From assembly GCA_004380135.1 (NCBI GenBank), contig QXCR01000044.1, positions 124,001-188,000 on the forward strand: DNA of 64,000 bases, given 5' to 3'. A program made the translations under genes and the position numbers. This document shows positions 1 through 11,818 of the stretch, one piece after another; within the stretch, counting starts at the first letter, position 1; the number at the start of each line of letters is the position of its first letter. Source of the stretch: Stemphylium vesicarium. Lineage: Eukaryota; Ascomycota; Dothideomycetes; Pleosporales; Pleosporaceae. A model generated the notes under the pieces. That model did not search any database. It was given only the letters and a program-made list of their open reading frames with translations, and was not told where the DNA came from.

Positions 1-712
1 TTCTTGCTAGCTCCGATTAGGCTTCATGTGATTCATCGTCCTCCGGTTTAGTTGCTACCGCCAGAGCGAACTCTCCGCGTCACCCTCTGCCGCTCGTACA
101 CAACATCTCAACCCCCCTCGCTCCTGCAAGCGACCTCTTGAACGTTTCGCTCAGCCTTTGCGCCTCAGTCTTCAAAGCATATTTCGCACAACGTGATAGA
201 TCAAATCCGAGCCCTGCCGTGTCGAGGGCAAGGTCCAGACAGGACTGCCAGTACCCTTTCGCACAAGAGGCTGTCGAACAGCGACGTATGTTCCAGCACG
301 CCATCTCTTCATAGCACAAGCTCACGATCACTAGTAGCACCCGTCGTTGTCGTTGAACGCAGCCATCCAGCATCGATCGAGGCGTAGGCGTCGCCTCGCC
401 AGCCAGATACTCTTTGGTCCCATCGAGGAACACAATCGTCGCTGCGGAATAAGCTGGTCGGCCCGGTCGACACATACAAGGCTGGCAGCTCGGTGACAGC
501 CATCAAGGAGTTCCATCAAGAGTTGTCGTCACGGACCTGGGTTACTTCTCCTGTCCTGCTATCAGGTCGACAATAGATCTCAACAGCCTTAGTAAGGTGT
601 CTCGAACCCCACGCCATCATTGTTGGCACCCAACAGTTGCTCTTCAACGGTACTCGAAACAAAGCTTGAACCCACGGTTTCCGTTCCAATCATATACTCG
701 ACATCCAACACC
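1..712. other. Upstream region of first C2H2 gene
   Basis: No supported gene. It precedes the ATG at 713 and presumably holds promoter and 5' UTR. The frame of the downstream gene is open back to about 620, but without an ATG before 713. An upstream exon outside or inside this stretch cannot be excluded. Confidence 0.5.
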
Positions 713-1987
713 ATGAGCGACGAGAGAAATTGGCCGGAGGGGCCGGAGGGGCCGGCAAGCCAAGGGCTATATCCAAGCTCGCGGTTCACTGCTTCAAATG
801 ACCACAGCCTTCAGAGCCCAAGTTGTGCACATCGGCCGGGAATGCAGCAGTATGGTTATGGGGCTGAAGGCGATTTTGTTCAACCAGAACGAGGATTTGT
901 GGACTCCCTCAGAGGTCTTTATGAGGCAACAGGAGGCGATCCGGAGCTGCAAATGCCGGAATCACATCCGCAGAGCTTCCGGCAAGAACCGATTTGGGAT
1001 CAAGGAGAGATTGATCTGACATACATTGAACCGGCTCCAGATGCTAGCTTCGGATGTGAGGCATCGCCGTCTGCTGATCATTATCAGTACCCGGAAGTAA
1101 ATTTTGGCGATACAGTGGGCGACAAAGGGCTAACCAGCCCACAGCTCAACAACACCAACCCAACCTCACTTCTGCCCAGCCGTAACGGGCTGCCCTACAG
1201 TACGCAAGCGCACACAGGACCATGGTCGCCTTTTCAAGTAGCCGACCCCAGCCAGTTGCTCCCATATGGAAGCGACATGAGGACAAATGTTTGGGAATGC
1301 CACTCCGACGTGACAGGGTCAACTTCCGCTTCCAACTTTCCGGATTCGCATAGCATGCTACCAGGGGGTTCCGGAACTCCCATCACCTCGGTGACTGATG
1401 CAAACAACATATTGGTACCACGAAACCAATTCGCCATTCCTTATCCGAGTGATCCCTGGGAACGAGTCTCACCCGCCGCAAGCACCTTCGGATTGGGAGG
1501 TCCGTTTGAAGATCGCATCGAGATCAACATCCACGAACCTTCCACATCAGCCAACCCTCTAGGAAGCCGCGCGACATATCCACATTCGGAACCAGGCACC
1601 CGCTTGCCTTTACCTGGGTTTATGGCGAGGAGGTCTTCCGTATCATCCCAAACGACAGAGAGCTCCTTCCAAAGCATTGAGACCAGATTTCTTCCCGATG
1701 TTTTGAAATGTGGTGTGGCTGGTTGTGATAAGACCTTCCGTGGTACGTATCGAAGAGGTAACCTACAGAGACACATGAGGACCGTCCATGCCGGCAGTGT
1801 GTATGAATGCGAGGAACCCACGTGCACCAAGGTTTTCAAACGATCGGACGCTCGGCGCAAGCACTACAAGAAACACCATCCGTGGCTCGCAGCTGATAGC
1901 CTATCCTCGTCGCGTTCGAATGGATCTAGATCTTCCGGCGGGAACCAGGAGGGTGACTTCAATTACATGGCTGGATGGTCCACCTGA
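713..1987 (+). CDS. C2H2 zinc-finger protein, paralogue 1
   Basis: Single-exon gene of 424 aa. The ATG at 713 sits in a good context (CACC just before it) and is the first ATG of the open frame. Most of the protein is low-complexity and rich in Ser, Pro and Gly; a short PEGPEGPA repeat near the N-terminus comes from a 9-bp tandem repeat. Two zinc fingers lie at the C-terminus: C333-X4-C338-X15-H354-X4-H359, then C366-X4-C371-X12-H384 with HH at 388-389, followed by a short Ser/Gly-rich tail. The X15 loop is longer than the usual X12. The second finger contains KRSDARRKHYKKHHP, nearly identical to fingers in the genes at 7.7 and 18.2 kb. Likely a nuclear DNA-binding regulator; target unknown. 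Unlike the other two copies it shows no intron. Confidence 0.85.
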   Translation: MSDERNWPEGPEGPASQGLYPSSRFTASNDHSLQSPSCAHRPGMQQYGYGAEGDFVQPERGFVDSLRGLYEATGGDPELQMPESHPQSFRQEPIWDQGEIDLTYIEPAPDASFGCEASPSADHYQYPEVNFGDTVGDKGLTSPQLNNTNPTSLLPSRNGLPYSTQAHTGPWSPFQVADPSQLLPYGSDMRTNVWECHSDVTGSTSASNFPDSHSMLPGGSGTPITSVTDANNILVPRNQFAIPYPSDPWERVSPAASTFGLGGPFEDRIEINIHEPSTSANPLGSRATYPHSEPGTRLPLPGFMARRSSVSSQTTESSFQSIETRFLPDVLKCGVAGCDKTFRGTYRRGNLQRHMRTVHAGSVYECEEPTCTKVFKRSDARRKHYKKHHPWLAADSLSSSRSNGSRSSGGNQEGDFNYMAGWST

Positions 1988-4900
1988 GATCATCTTTAAC
2001 CATCCCGCTATCCATTCCTGGTCAGACCTTTCTCGGTTGCAACGACACGCAAAAAAACTTCTTTCCATTCTCGATCTCTTTCTTTTACGCTCTTTTGGTC
2101 TCCTCAGCTCTCCTATCGACGACATTTTGGTTTCATATCTCTTTCTGTGTGGCGCGACGCCTCTTCCCTTGGTTCGGACGACTAAGCAGAAACCAGGTTT
2201 GGTGCGCCCCTTCTGTACGGCTCCTTTGTCGCCTATAACGCGAACGTATCGTCGCATTGACCGAGCGCCACATTCCACTCTTTTCTCCTTTCGTAGTAGT
2301 CTCTCTTTTGTATTTTCTATTGTCGGCGTTGGGGATACGTTCGTGGTGAATTGTTCTCGTGTCGTTGCAAGGCTGGAGGGGTCGTGGTCAAGGACCAGTC
2401 GAGCGGGCGAAGCTAGATGTACCTTTCCTCACCGAGAGAGGCCGTCAGGAATCAGCATGCAGGCAGCATTTGCCGTGCCGCAACAACGCATGCGCATTAG
2501 GCAACTATCGTCGATAGATGCGCTACATCTAGGGCGATGGAGATGTCGGAAGAGTCATTGTTGATAGGATGGAAGGAAGGGAAGACGTCGGGTACCTAGG
2601 TCCTAGCTCATTGTCAACGGGCCGCGACGCACCTGCACCGAGCTGCTACCATCTCCCCAGCCCAAACACTTACAGGGCAGCCATCAAGGCATTTCCGATG
2701 TATGCCCAGTTGAACGCGGTGGTCTCCATGTCGCTTAGCGAGATGCATCCTGTTCCAGAGTGAGGCAGCCTATCACTAAGAGAACCGATCGCCCCAACGA
2801 GCAGCCGATGACTGGAATACCATAAGGAAGAAGTCGGAGGCAATCACGAAGCACCTAGGTATTCATGGGAAGGCGTTCGTTAGGGATGGATGCGACCTCG
2901 ATGAAGCTATCCACGGTACGGCGGGGCATTCCAAATAATACCTGGGAGGACCACGGTTTCAACCGCGCCAACGAACTTTGTAACGACGCACAACCAAAAG
3001 AGGGTTACAAAAGAGGGGCTGCCCACGGGATGATGCATCCCGTGTTACCCTGAGCTCGTCTCGGAAGGTACGTGGGACATGTTTCATCCCCTGCCGTCAA
3101 AGATCCAGATAGCCTCGGCGACGCCGCCTTGGAAATGAGGCGATATTCCTGTGTGAATGGTACCCCGAGCTCGACCGATGAATGCTCTTTCCGGGGCTGC
3201 TGCTCGGTGCGTTGGTTGCCATTGTAACCTTGGAAGTTCGAGAACGCGAAGCGCTGGCAGGCAGCGGAAGGATGGAGCCTTTATGCTGGAGCATAACCTT
3301 CATTACATCCTGATGCCTGGACCACGTCAGCCCTGATCGAGCCGTTCTCACCGGGACGTCCTGCACTCGCCTTCGAGATCTATTGGCTCAACTAGTCCAT
3401 TCTTATGGTCTAAAGCTCTCTTATCTAGCTCTCCATCTAGGTAGCATCCAATCGGTTGCCTAAAAGTCCCTAAGACTACTTCCCTGCTTCACCGGAAGGC
3501 GTCATGCTCTGGTTGAGGGTGTACGCCTTCTTGTCCTTATCCCGAAGAGAGTTGTAACGTAATAGCGTCAACTACCAGTGACGAATAAGCTCAACGGGCT
3601 TCAACGAATGGCAAAGGCGATTTTGGCGAGATCGATAGACTAAGCCTGGTTGCCTGACCTCAACTAAGGTACTGAGAGGAGAGAAGTCTTCGAGCGCGAA
3701 CCCTGGACCCTATACACCTTACCAATGGCCTTGCCACATCTATCGAAGGAAGATGAGGGAAAAGCTTAAGCGAAGCATTAGCAAACAATGTGAGCGATGC
3801 TAGGGAACTTGCGGCGCGCGCGATATAGGAGGTCAGCGGTGTGCGTGGTGGTTCGCTGTAACTGGCAACAGGGGAATACTGAATTGTGTTAGACTCCACG
3901 TCTCCTTTGGGCATGTGCGTACGGACACGCGTCGAATGTCATTCAGTTCTCTAGTGATAGGTCATTCATCCTCGCGGATTTCTTTACTGCGCTTTTTTTA
4001 CGCTCGTTACTAAACTTAGGCTGTGCTGATGTTAAACATACCTTCCTTCAGCCGTTGTCCGTTTTCGACTGCAGCTGAGAGTCAATGACATGATGAATCC
4101 GAAATTTGCCTCTTGCCACAGAATGTTCGCATTCTTTTACGTAGATTGGCTCGTAAAATTGTCGAGATGAGAACTCTTCGACGCCACCCTATGGCTGTGC
4201 ATCGGCGATATCCGTGCTCGCTTAAAGCCGAGAATTTCATGAAACCATTTTCGGAGACCGCCAACAGCTATTTAGAGACTTTTTGGATTCACAAAATCAT
4301 GTCACCGTCACATTTTCGTGATGCTCTGAAACATGCACCCATGCCAGTCAAGACCGGCGCTTGCCAGCTGTCAAGCTGCGGCTATCGGTCACGCAGACCT
4401 CTGCATGAGATTCTCGAAACTAGGGCGGATGCGAGAGCGTACCTACCTTGCTTCGGGAAAATCATTCGTGGCACGTCAAACACTTAACAGGAGATTGCAG
4501 CCGTATCGTGTTACGCAGTTTAGTACCTGGGTGATTACACGTGTATCAGGATCCTTCATTCTCACTGCTTTCGGGCCTCGGGATGCTTTACCGATGACTC
4601 CTCTACCTGCGTGCCAAGACATCGGGCGTTTGTCCACACGCAATCATTACAGCACCCTTCCAGACGAAACGCACCCAAATGTTTCAAATGGAATGATACG
4701 GGCCTTTGCGCAGAATGCTGCTTTTTCTATTATCTCAGCATTATCCGTGGACCGTTGCCGGGGGCCATGCTGTTTAATGGCGAAAACCGCGGGGTACGTA
4801 CCTACAATTGTTTGCCTGTATACCTAGGTAGGAAAGTACGAAACCAACCCCTAGGAACCCAAAGCTCGGAAAGAACATAGCATAATGCCAGCTATGATAT

Positions 4901-7701
4901 CTAGGTTCTCTAGCCGCCAAGAATGAAGCAGCTTCATGGTGACCTTCAACTCTAGGGCGCAGATGTAAGTCGCAGTAAGACAGCCCAAATCGCGCCCTCC
5001 TCGTCATTCCGCCAGCGCCATATCTTCGTCATGTGTCGATGCCAGCTCACAAGTGCTAGATGCGATTCCCGCCCAAACGTTGCCCTAATCCATTGCTTGG
5101 CTACCACGAGACCCAACTTTTGCTTTTACAACTCAGCGATCGTAGTAAGATGGTGACTCTTTAACCACTTCGCGCACAAGAGATTGCATCGTTGAGTTTC
5201 CAATGAGTAAGCTGCGCCTTGCGATTAGTCCAATCGCTAGATGACCACGGGAGTTGGCGAAGTCTTGTCGGAAAGAGCGATCGTGATGGAGCATGATTAT
5301 TGTGCCCTACCTTGTAAACTCTATTATTTATTGCGTTTCGAAAGCTTTTCCAGCGTTTCTCCCTTCTCTTTATTATTGAGGCAATTATCGGATCCTCGTA
5401 CTGCTCAGATTCTGGGTACCTTACGAAAATCTTGTTTCAGCCTCTTCCGCAAGCCAGATCAAACTTAGCAGCTGTTTCATTCCAGCCCAAAGGCTCGGAG
5501 TCATCCCTGCAGCCTATTTCCTTCCCATGCAAGGCAGTATGTCTTTGCATGGATGACCTACACGTCAGATGTGGCGCACGTCACTCCACACCATTGACTG
5601 CAGACATTCATGTGACTCGGCTCCGGAACACTGGCATTGTGAAATCTTCGGGTTTTTCTTGCATATCCAGTGATTTTTCTGTATCACGATATCGCCCAGT
5701 TGCTTCTTTTGCCCTCAGAAATCAGGTACAGATGCGACAACGCGTTAGCGGTGAACAGCATAGTACCTTGGAGGTATGACGTGTCGGGATCCTGGAAAAT
5801 GAACCCCCAGAAAAACACAAGACAATACTTATAGAAGCGGAGTCCTATTGCTTGAGTATACCTGGCAGTTTCGACGACGCTGAGCGTTCTCGTCTTTTCG
5901 CCTCCGGGTTGTGGCGGCTCAAGACCTGCATAAAGCCACCGAATCCTAAGCGAGGAAAGCTGCAGACTGAGGCTGTGCTGAATGATGGTATGGCGTACGC
6001 GAAACTGCGAGGTAAAAGGTAAGCTTCGAATCTCGCCATTGACTCCAGGGGCTCGTGGGCACGCCTACTAGTAGTATCAACACATATCTAGGAGCAAGCC
6101 TAGCCTGGTTGTAGAACTAGATGTCTGGAGAGCTTACGACAAAGCATAGCTTACTGATGCTAGATACTCCCTACTCTTGAGTGAATTTAGAAATGTGATC
6201 TCTGAGTCTACTTCGCATCTTCGGGCTTGACGATTTCTTCCGGCGCGTCCGAGGTGTGTGTGCTTATACCATTCCCCGAACAAGGACCAGCGTGCTTCCA
6301 AGAATCTCACATTTGGAGCATATGTCAGCTACTAGCTTGCCACAGGAAAGCGACTTCACCTGCTACAGCTGTCGAACATATCGCACACGGTGGCGTGGCG
6401 AGACCAGTCGCGTTGCAAACCTTTTCCGATGGGACAGAATAGAAGAACGAACCAAACGCAGTCCGAATGTTCGAGCAGAGCTTTTCATAGAATGCCAGAT
6501 CTTAACAATGCTTTCGATTTGAGAAGCATGCTACAGATTAGGTTCGTCTATCAGGAATGCTGATGAACAGGGTGCTGATGAATAGAAGCGAGCACCATCG
6601 TACCAGGTTCCCCTTATTGGGCAAATTACTAGAACATCCGAGAAGGTTCGCAGAACACTGGGAGCAAAAATTCATTACAAAAATAGCTTCGATTTGGGCT
6701 GGTTCATGTGAAGCGCATGTTTGAGACGAATTCTCTTCGAAGCTCAGGCTTGCTCAGGATAGCACAGGGCTCGCGCGCACACTACAAACTTGAGGTCTGT
6801 TGCATTCTTTTCGTAATCGACAATATCGAACACGCATCTTGGAGGTCTCGCAATCAATGGCTTTGATATGCGTCCGGGCTTATGCTTTTTCGCAAGGAGT
6901 GGCGCTCCAGACCATTCCACTATGGGCGATGGCGCCCGTGGACATGAGGCAAGTTGCCGCTGTCTCCAGATCGCTATCGCCTCCAATCCTGCGCTCAGTG
7001 GCTTCAAGAAAGGCGAAGCGTCTTTTGAGAGAGCCCAGAGGCTCGTATAGTGGTAGGAAGCCGTGTTGAAGAGTCATAGGATGAGAAAATTACGCGGTTC
7101 CTGCCGGTGTGTTGCCCGGGGACCGAGCGGCCTCGCCGACCTAATGCCCCAACATCTCCATCTGGAGAGACATCCCATACTTGCATCTCAATCACGCCCT
7201 TGACTAATCCACCTAGCAGCGACGACGCTAGATGCTGAAGTCCGTTTTCGGGATCATCGAGAATGACCACATCCCAGCTTGGACCTATATTCTCGCCTCT
7301 TGCTCGACAGAAGGCACAGCCGGACGTAGTTAGCGATGACCCTTTGCTCTGACATGGCCCCGCCGCGCCGCACCTCGACGCGTACCCGATGTATCAACGA
7401 TGCGAGCAAACGAATCGAAGAAGCAGCCACGACCCCGGACTAGCCAGAGCCGTCGCCTGAATCCGCATGATCCTCATTGAGGGCAATACAAGCGCAAAAC
7501 AAGAAGACCGAGAGGCATAAACAGAGGATGTTTGATACAAGGAGAAACAAAATGATATTCACCGCCCGCGCGCCTGCTACTCCGGTTACTGGAAATGACT
7601 CCTCTTGCTACAAAACCTACTCTCCGCGTCGAAATCAGTGGTATACATCCACCCGTAGTTCCTTCGACACGAGACTCGTCGCATTGACCGGCCGATTGGT
7701 G
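1988..7701. other. Gene-poor stretch, 5.7 kb
   Basis: No gene can be supported. Open frames are short, mostly lack an ATG and overlap on both strands. The only stretch that reads somewhat like protein is on the minus strand at 7005-7390 (includes SWDVVILDDPENGLQHL), but it has no ATG and no match I recognise. Three ACCTAGGT palindromes lie at 2594, 2853 and 4822. Base composition is near 50% G+C, so there is no obvious AT-rich RIP scar. Confidence 0.5.
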
Positions 7702-8851
7702 CTAGTGTTGGGGTGACGATGCCTTAGAGACAAGTTCGGGGTGGTGTTTACGATAATGTTTTATGCGTGCGTCCTGACGCTTATAGCTCTTCGAACATAT
7801 GGGGCAGCCGTATTCTCGACCTTGGCCATGCTTGACCCTGCAATGGCGCGCAAGATTACCCTTCGCATACTTCCCGTTGAATGTTATACTGCACTTTTGG
7901 CATCGAAAATCGCCGGTCGAGAATTCATGAGTCGTGTCCATAGGAAGTGGCGACCCTGGAGCGGTTGCAGGGAGTTCATATGCGTTAAGAACGCTTCTAG
8001 ATCTCAGCAACTAGCGGTCCATGATGTTCGGGTTTGACTCACTTCAGAAACTTGCCATTTTGGGGACTCCCTGCCCACTCTATGGGTTCAGCAGCACAAC
8101 TGGATTCCCTCAACCCCAGCCGCGGTGGCGCCGAACTTGTCGAAAAGGTGGAACATCTACGCCCCGAGGAAGAACTCTCTAGACCCATTGAAGGAACGTC
8201 CAAGAAGGTTCGGTTTCCCGTTGCCTGGTTCTGGCCTAAACCCCAAGGGAATTCTTGCGGCATCGAACTCCAACCTGCTCTGCCTCCATGAACATCCAAT
8301 TCTGATTGGCAGACAGACATTCCAAAACAGCTATATGCTGTAAGGTGATTTTGATGAGTTCTTCCATACTCTGACATCGTGGATGGATGGCAGTGTTTGT
8401 TCGAGTCGATCTGGTGTACCAATGGACTGAAGGTGTCGGGCAATATTGCGAATGGTGGACGGCAGGAGGCCATTCCTGTGCTAGAGATTTCCTTCTGTAA
8501 CACAACCGGATCAGCAATACGCACTCTACTTGACCTGATCGTGCTGTCACTTGTAGGAACAGGCTGACCTACAGGGACCGTCGATTGCATCATCGATCTC
8601 TGGAAAGCGCCATGTTCGGGAAAATGTACTCTCGGATTCAATTCGCGTAGGCCGTCCGCCAAAGTTCCCCGTCCGGGGGCCGGAAACGTAAGGTTCATAT
8701 TTGGATTCAGAAGGTATGCTGGAGTTCCAGACGATACCATAGGCTCGTCGCCGACCGTCGCTTCCGAAGGTAGAGTGTCTACAGGTCGATGCTGACGTGT
8801 TGATGAACGAACCTGTCGTCCATCAGCAGTTGATGTACGTGCTTGCGCCAT
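7702..8851 (-). CDS. C2H2 zinc-finger protein, paralogue 2
   Basis: Two exons, 8851-8043 and 8002-7702, joined over a 40-nt intron (GTGAGT donor, CTGAG acceptor, phase 2); the protein is 369 aa. The intron is short, but splicing restores one frame from a serine-rich N-terminal region into the finger domain. Finger 1 is C304-X2-C307-X15-H323-X4-H328 and finger 2 is C336-X2-C339-X12-H352 with HH at 356-357. The YKRQDARIKHYRKHHPE block matches paralogue 1 and paralogue 3. Start chosen at 8851 because it is the first ATG of the open frame (AGAATGGCG). Probably a nuclear regulator. It lies alone between two kilobase-scale gaps, so neighbours give no clue to function. Confidence 0.75.
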
Positions 8852-11818
8852 TCTGCGTCTCTTGTACCCAAGCTTTCAGCCACTTGACGTGCAAGAAATA
8901 CTCTGGACTGCGCGACGATGTTGTAAGACTTTTGTACTCTTTCCAGACGTTGAAGATGATGGTACCGGGTTTGGCTGGTTCCCAGAACGAGGGACAGGTT
9001 ACTGAAGCAAGCTATGCCCTGTGTTGCGCGCGAGATGCCGGCGAGGCTGATCGAGCGAGCAGCGTAGCGGGATTTCCGAAGGAGAGGGAAAGCTACGACA
9101 GACCCGACCTTAGTGACAGGTCAAGGGAGCTATTAAATACTTTCGAAGCGTGGATTCATTCTTAGACTCGTGGAAACCCCTAAGGACGTCAGCCAGAAAT
9201 GGTGCTTTTCCCACGGCACCCATTGCTTACCACTTTTGTTATACAGCTGCCTCGGCGATATGTAGTTTCGTAGAGGCAGCTGGATGTCTTGCTCCTGGGG
9301 GACTAATGCAGGGGTTCGATGTTGACACCGGTTGTCCGACAGCTATGCAGGCTCGAGAGAGACTGTGTGCGGCACGCGGCCACGGAGAAAAACGTACTCG
9401 GGTAGCTGAGCAACAGCCAAAAGAATATCTTGCGGTGTGCGCTTGAAGCTGTTCCCATATCACAAGAACAACAAAGGGGGCTCTAAAAAATGAGGGCCGT
9501 TCCATCGGTGCCTACGAGGCCTCCAGTCCCCTTGTCGCACGAAGCATGGGGTTGGGGCGCAGGTACATGACCGCAACGACGTATGCACCGGAAGCATCTT
9601 ACTCGGCGTCAGCGAAGCGAGCCTTCCGTACAGCCTCTCCAATCCAAGGCGTACAGTAGGCAGACTTCCCTCTGGCCAAGGGAACTTCTCTCTCGACGTA
9701 GCTATCTTTTCACCGGGGTGGTGTAACTGGATGCCATCATCGCGTTCTGTCCACTCCTGTTACCGACGATTGGGCCGTTGGCGAAGGATCACGATCCAGC
9801 GTTGTTCGCGGTGCGCTCGTAGCAACCCACAAATCTATCGCATTCTGAGGCCAGTCGACGAAACGTTCGGTGAGCTACTGCAAGGGCGCGAGCCATCGAA
9901 GATCCTGGTCTAGTGAGGTTTATGGTCTACCCACACCGGTGCAAGACAGTGCTAGTATCCTAGGGTCGGGCACCGGTATCAGCTGCAATGAGAGGCCATG
10001 AATTCAAGTGGCACCGAGGGATGCATTTCTAACAAGGCATATCCAAGCAGACAAGCGGGTGAATGGGCTGACGTCTCACATGGTCTTTTGGCCTACGGTC
10101 TTGGAGCCACGAGCAGTGAGGTAGCGGAAGCTGCGCACTGCCCACCTGACCCCTCAAGAACAATCTAGCCAGGCACACTCTTACAATGACGCGGAGGCTT
10201 GTTGGCCAAGTCACCTGGAAGTAGGCTTTTCCATGTCCTGGTAGGGCGCGGGTAGGCAGAGCGCCATAGTCTCCATGGAATATCCTGGATTTATCGAAGC
10301 AAGGCGTTGCGCCGAACGCAAGCAAAAGCCCTGTTCTTGGGTTCAAGCGCCGTTTTTGTCGTTGAGGCTAGCTCCGGGATCCTGTTAAGGTGGCTTGGAA
10401 CAAGAAGAGGCTCGCTCTGGATAGGCTTTGTATGCTAATCTTGTCGGGAATGCTAAACAGTATCGTTGAAATTTTCACCCAGGTGCTATTAAAACAGCAG
10501 GAAGTGAATGCTACATCTACTCAAGTCATCCAGTGGTAGTGCCACTGAGCTCCCTATAGCCTGCATGGCGAAATCTAAGCCAGTGGGCCGATAGTATACG
10601 AGGACGTAGGAACGGTTTCCCGACCATGGTAGCCTTCCTAGGCGGACATGATGTATTTTTCGCTTGCCGCTGTAAGCATTTCGCGTAGCTTGCATACTCG
10701 ATTGGTTTACATGTTTTGATCCCCAGGCTTCGGGTCTATTCTTTCACAGATGAGGACGGTTGTAGCGGCACAACAGCTCCGAAAACGGCTTTGCAAAAGC
10801 CACAAATACCGCTTCACGGCCCTGTTGCGACCACCTTAGCTCCCAACAACTACTTGGCGAAGCGGAGAACAACCATCAAGTGGTAAACGACCAATTATGT
10901 ACCTGCTTTACAGAGCCTCATACATCTATCATGGGTTCATCTATGCATGCCCGTACTTCACGTCCCAGATACGAAAGTTATAGTCTACCAATTGCAGCAG
11001 GCCAGCCTGATGATGGAAGCACTCTCTGGAGCTATAACGTTCCGGACCCTCCGCCACCTCCACCAGGTCGCGCCATGGCTTGGGCTCTTTGAACACATTC
11101 AAACTACGTGAGTCCTGTGCACGAGCATCGATGGATGCCTCTCTCGTTTTTGGAGTGCCCTGAAAGCGCCGTAGCCACGGACCTAGGCGGGCATGATCAG
11201 CAAATACCATGATGAGATAATTCGGCTCCAGAAAATTACCATGAGCGCCCGACAATGAAGCCCGATGGTGTGATAAACAGTACTCGATCACTTTTACTGG
11301 GACGGCTGAAAGAGCCGCGGACGGGGCCGAACGCCAAAAAGCAACTATGGCGCCACACAATAGACTTCTTGTCGCCCCTATGCTAGAATGGCCGCTGTTC
11401 GCCAATCTGTGGGGGTCGTTTTTGCGGCGTGGTGTTCGATGTCCCTTTATCCTACCAGTTTTTCACTCGATCGTATTGTCTTAATTAGGTCATGCGTGGG
11501 CGCGTGATTCTTCGGTTTTGACTGGAGAGATACTCAGCTCAGACTTCGTGGCGGAAGCACGATGTTGTTTCGGGACTAGTTCAAAAATGCGGGGCTGGTG
11601 GTAGAGATCCATGGCTAAACTCCAGGGTCTCCACTATGCTTTCAAACTTCTTGAGCTGGTACAACATCTCAAAAGTCATCAGTTCCGTTGGTATCACAGA
11701 CGTAACCACTGTTAGAATTTTCCGCTCATCTCAAGCGTCTCCAGCAGAGGCGCGCTGGTATGAACAACTGGAATGGGATTCATCACCATCCTGACACGAA
11801 GTTGGAATAAGGCAACAT
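8852..11818. other. Gene-poor stretch, 3.0 kb
   Basis: No gene supported. The longest frame is on the minus strand at 10941-11405 and lacks an early ATG; part of it (around FADHARLGPWLRRFQG) reads a little like protein but I recognise no family. Possible promoter sequence for the C2H2 gene lies just above 8851. Confidence 0.45.

Noticed and set aside
1788..2564. 258-codon plus-strand frame overlapping the end of the first C2H2 gene
   Set aside because: No ATG-based gene structure, no domain, and the overlapping frame contains clear zinc fingers.
10941..11405. 154-codon minus-strand frame
   Set aside because: Starts at a non-ATG codon, no domain, no splice partner; kept only as a note in the gap entry.
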